This document shows, one piece after another, positions 61,015 through 64,000 of a stretch of 64,000 bases of DNA (position 1 is the first letter of the stretch; each line of letters begins with the position of its first letter). This DNA is from Schizochytrium sp. CCTCC M209059. Taxonomy: Eukaryota; Sar; Bigyra; Thraustochytrida; Thraustochytriidae. The stretch spans positions 7,501 to 71,500 of the forward strand of contig KN805452.1 of the NCBI GenBank assembly GCA_000818945.1, in the 5' to 3' direction. A program made the position numbers and the translations under genes. The notes below the pieces were generated by a model that was given only the letters and a program-made list of their open reading frames with translations, was not told the origin of the DNA and did no database searches.

Positions 61015-62183
61015 CGTACCCGTTCGCTAAGTAGCGTGCTAGAGCTGAGACGCTTCGAAAGTTGACGTAGTAGAGCTGAGGCGCGTCGAAAGTTGACGTT
61101 TTGGTCGGCGAGAGCCGAGAACTTTCTGGCCAGCGTGGAAACTGGAAAGCACGCGCGCCAATGTATCACCTTAAAACTTGGAAAGAAGGTCTGTTTGGTG
61201 ATGGATTTTTCATAGATAATAAATCGCCCTTTAAGGAGGCCACTTAAAATAATACTGTTTGTCGTCACGTGCACCTGTGCTGGAACTCCTGAGTATCCTA
61301 TAGCTAATCATTAAGGAAACCTTACAGGTGCTGGTTCGGGGGTACGCAAATGGACTACCTTCAAAAAATCATTTTCTGCGAATATTCGGCTATCAATTAT
61401 TTCATTACTTTAAAGTCAATTGAAGATCTTTATTGCCGCTGGGCATGTGACTTATTGTGCGCGCGCACTCAGCTTGTCGAATGTAAATACGCACGTCCGT
61501 ACCATGTGTAGTACCTCGTGGTAGGAAGAAATAAGGTGCACATTTTTTCGCGTGGCAACGTACCTTCAGCAAATACACTAGAACCCTAACCCTACTCTGG
61601 ATCCGCGCATTTTTGAGTAGAAGTGATAGTGGGAATGTGTTACAGCCAATACGCTGGTTTTTCCCTCTGAGGAAGGAGGTTCTGAAGGACCGACAGAGGC
61701 AGGAATCCACGTCACAGACCTTCTTGCTGTGCGCAAAGGCATTGAGCCTCACTAGCAGAAGAATCACAGTGGTATAGCATGACCTCGACGCTGTACGTGT
61801 CCGGCAAACGTACATTCCTTAAATTGTGAACTTCTTTAACTGGATATTTTCCCTATGTAACATTAAACAGAGGCCTAGAGGTACTAGGGCCCAGCTACGG
61901 AACTTGCGAACTTGGCGCCTTAAAGTAATATCTTCCCCTTAATCTAGGCCAGTGTTGAATAAGTATTCTAAATTTGCCGAAAAATCAGACGACGCTGTGC
62001 ACGGCAGTGCAGCTTTCGGGCGATCGACAGTAGGCTCGGTGTTGAGGCGGGCGAGGGCCGACGGCGCGGACAGCCGAAAGCGCGGGTAGCTGAAGCACGT
62101 GTAGTCTAGCAGGTGTACAGACAGACACGTGCACAGGCAGGCAGGTTGCTCCTCGCTTGCTAGCCTGTCGCGAAGTGACCGAC
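61015..62183. other. Divergent non-coding region
   Basis: Holds a 31-bp-period direct repeat at about 61040-61100 (core CGAAAGTTGACG twice) just upstream of the four-helix protein, and AT-richer sequence beyond. I see no gene. Confidence 0.5.
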
Positions 62184-62996
62184 ATGTGGAAAGAACTTGG
62201 GATGCTTGCGGCCCATGCAGGCCTAGCATGCTTCAAAGCCGTGTTAGCGATCCGAAAGCCCCGTGGTCTTCTACAGGTAACGGCTGGCCTTTCTGCTGCG
62301 TTCATGCTCAAGTTCGCATTTTCTGGCGAGTTCGATTCTGGCTCACTTCAGAAAGCTGCGAAAGTCCTTGGTACTCTAACTTTCGGGCTTGGCGCAGTCG
62401 CTGCCTACGGCAATGCATCTCCAACTTGGCAGGAGAAACATCTGAGTGCCTTCACTGGGTACATCAATTTCGCTGTGATCGGAAATGTCGCAATGATGGC
62501 TGCTGTTCCTGCTGATGGGACTTTGCGGGGACTTATTTCACCAATCCTTTGCCTAACTTTAGCTGCATGGCTATGCATGGAGGCTCATTTCATCGAGTGG
62601 AAAACCGTGAAATACGATGGCTCTCTCTTCTTGTATTCGGGTTCCCCATTTTCCTGGATCGTACATCACGCGATCTACCGAGCTTGCCTACTTTCTCTGC
62701 CATGCTTCGAGTCACGGAAGTATCTCCTACTTGAGGTTGTGACTTTGGGGCTCATGTACATGTTCAGTTGGGCTTCGAAGTATCCTCCGGAACAGGTTTT
62801 CGGCTACGCAGACACAATCTCAGTCGCTTCATCAGCAGCCGTATCGGCGCTAATTGAAGTGGCTTATGAACCACTAAGTCAGCCTACGGAGGATACCTTA
62901 GATTTGGTTATTGTGCCAATTCAGCTCGTTGTTCTAATCTCAGCCATTGTCCATATGCAAAGGCGCTTCAATCACATTTATAAGAAGCCCGTCTAG
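62184..62996 (+). CDS. Multi-pass membrane protein of unknown function
   Basis: The frame opens with TTG; the ATG at 62184 gives 270 residues. Six to seven hydrophobic helices are visible, including LLQVTAGLSAAFMLKFAF, VLGTLTFGLGAVAAY, INFAVIGNVAMMAAV, ISPILCLTLAAWLCMEA and VIVPIQLVVLISAIVHM. It has no signal for a known transporter, and the C-terminus is short and basic. I cannot name a family. Confidence 0.65.
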   Translation: MWKELGMLAAHAGLACFKAVLAIRKPRGLLQVTAGLSAAFMLKFAFSGEFDSGSLQKAAKVLGTLTFGLGAVAAYGNASPTWQEKHLSAFTGYINFAVIGNVAMMAAVPADGTLRGLISPILCLTLAAWLCMEAHFIEWKTVKYDGSLFLYSGSPFSWIVHHAIYRACLLSLPCFESRKYLLLEVVTLGLMYMFSWASKYPPEQVFGYADTISVASSAAVSALIEVAYEPLSQPTEDTLDLVIVPIQLVVLISAIVHMQRRFNHIYKKPV

Positions 62997-63165
62997 GTCT
63001 TAATTTAAATGCCTACATTTTGCGATATTTGGTCTTCACGTTGGCAATCTTTGCCTCGATCTGGGTCTCTGTAGGGAAGCTAGCTGGTTTGGGCCTATTG
63101 TGGTGATCAAGAAAAGTCTTCATGATTTGCTTGGGTGTCTTGTTTGGGTTCGTGGCCGTAAGAAG

Positions 63166-63497
63166 TTAAATTTCGTTGGCAAATTTGGCTTCCATGTCTT
63201 TTCGCCCCCTTCCTGATGACCCAGACTGCATATCTGCTGCAGCTGCTGCGTCCTTCGGTGCAAGTTCTGCTGCCCTTGCCATTCTTTCAGCTTGCTCTCG
63301 AGCCTTCTGTTGAGTGCTGAGCTGAGCTACCCGATGAGCAACTTGATGTGTTCCGCAGAAGGAAGACACAATCGTCCTGGGAACACCTTCTTGAGATGCG
63401 CGCGCATCGCACCTGGCCCCATCTTATGCGACGAGTTCTCGACGCCTAATCCAAAAAGCTCTTCGCCTTGCTTTCTGTAAGGGCCCATGTAGTCGCT
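63166..63497 (-). pseudogene. Frameshifted gene fragment
   Basis: An ATG at 63488 opens a 53-residue frame (MGPYRKQGEELFGLGVENSSHKMGPGAMRAHLKKVFPGRLCLPSAEHIKLLIG) that stops at 63327. A different frame then continues coding-like sequence (RVAQLSTQQKAREQAERMARAAEL) to 63166. A single-base shift near 63329 would join them. The segment KMGPGAMRAHLKKVFPG...LPS has the look of a conserved protein, but I cannot name the family. Further conserved-looking sequence upstream (for example VGSMGQSDDLLMRAVTSTGIDLRDDAHDDEDTIEQVCG) may belong to it, with an intron or another break between. Confidence 0.4.
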
Positions 63498-64000
63498 AAC
63501 GGAAGTAGAGTCGTGATGAGGCCGCCGCGCCCAGCCTTGAGATTTCGCTGGAAGAACATGGTGCTCCGCGAGCGCATACCCCTGGTATATCGCTTCTCCG
63601 GTCTCGCAAACTGATCATCGCTTGCGAGACGTTGCTTGCTATTGGCGTTGCATTATCCAAGCCGATCGTCCCGCACACTTGCTCGATTGTATCCTCGTCA
63701 TCGTGGGCATCATCACGCAAGTCGATCCCAGTCGAGGTCACGGCTCGCATGAGCAAGTCGTCACTCTGGCCCATCGACCCCACCATGCGGCGAACTGCGT
63801 ATGCAGCGACATCTCGCCGCTGGGAACCGACAAAGTTTGCCGATCGTTGCTGCTGTGCTTGCTGCTGCGATCGATGTTGGCCTGACAAGCTGTCGGAGCC
63901 TTCGTTTGTTGTACAGCTCGGCGAAGCATGACGCCCAGGCCGACGAGGACCAAAACTGCAAAAACAAACACACTCAGCAAGTGTACTACCCAAAGTGGTC
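63498..64000. other. Right end of window, possible upstream part of the fragment
   Basis: The minus strand has a frame with Gln-rich and charged sequence that looks more like coding than chance. It has no ATG and no recognised domain. It may be an upstream exon of the fragment at 63166-63497 or continue beyond the window. Confidence 0.3.

Noticed and set aside
61582..61595. AACCCTAACCCTAC resembling telomeric repeats
   Set aside because: Only two units, in the middle of ordinary sequence between genes; expected by chance often enough.

Overview
This is eukaryotic nuclear DNA. Genes are mostly single-exon, GC-rich in coding sequence, well spaced, and start in an AAGATG-like context. The products are typical eukaryotic proteins: COPI, COG, Sec63, TBC Rab-GAP, a RIB43A ciliary ribbon protein and a class C GPCR. 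Low-complexity promoters, many microsatellites, few introns, a flagellar gene, a single-chain acyl-CoA carboxylase and Cys-rich secreted proteins fit a heterotrophic stramenopile such as a thraustochytrid. That assignment is an inference; no organism-specific marker such as rRNA is present.

Layout. 1-10.3 kb: Golgi and membrane genes (COPI beta' coatomer, COG5, a phosphatidylserine-decarboxylase-like enzyme). 10.3-13.2 kb: non-coding, with an assembly gap in poly-C. 13.2-14 kb: secreted SGNH hydrolase. 14.7-16.9 kb: decayed piggyBac-like transposon in AT-richer DNA. 17-22.9 kb: putatively myristoylated methyltransferase, a repeat-rich desert with 141 perfect CCTG units, a zinc alcohol dehydrogenase and an F-box-like protein. 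23.6-32.5 kb: PhoD-like phosphatase interrupted by two membrane helices, RING protein, a divergent pair (small secreted protein and M8-like metalloprotease) that seem to share a domain, and a secreted vWA protein whose start needs a 53-bp intron. 32.5-34.5 kb: non-coding with a 201-bp tandem duplication. 34.5-44.6 kb: CAX-type Ca2+/H+ antiporter, class C GPCR with a Pro/Thr stalk, and a fused biotin carboxylase-BCCP-carboxyltransferase. 45.3-56 kb: nuclear-type coiled-coil protein, Sec63, 3-hydroxyisobutyrate dehydrogenase, TBC protein and a TauE/SafE-like transporter with one intron. 56.5-64 kb: Cys-rich tail-anchored protein, RIB43A, two unrecognised membrane proteins and a frameshifted gene fragment.

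How the genes relate. Several serve the secretory pathway (Sec63, COPI, COG5, TBC), and many others encode secreted or surface products. The acyl-CoA carboxylase and HIBADH both fit mitochondrial branched-chain or propionate catabolism. From about 27 kb onward strands alternate almost gene by gene, so most intergenic spaces are either shared divergent promoters or convergent 3' ends. I did not find a bacterial-style defence system or CRISPR. The least conventional items are the PhoD insertion, the shared-domain protease pair, the GPCR architecture and the CCTG expansion.
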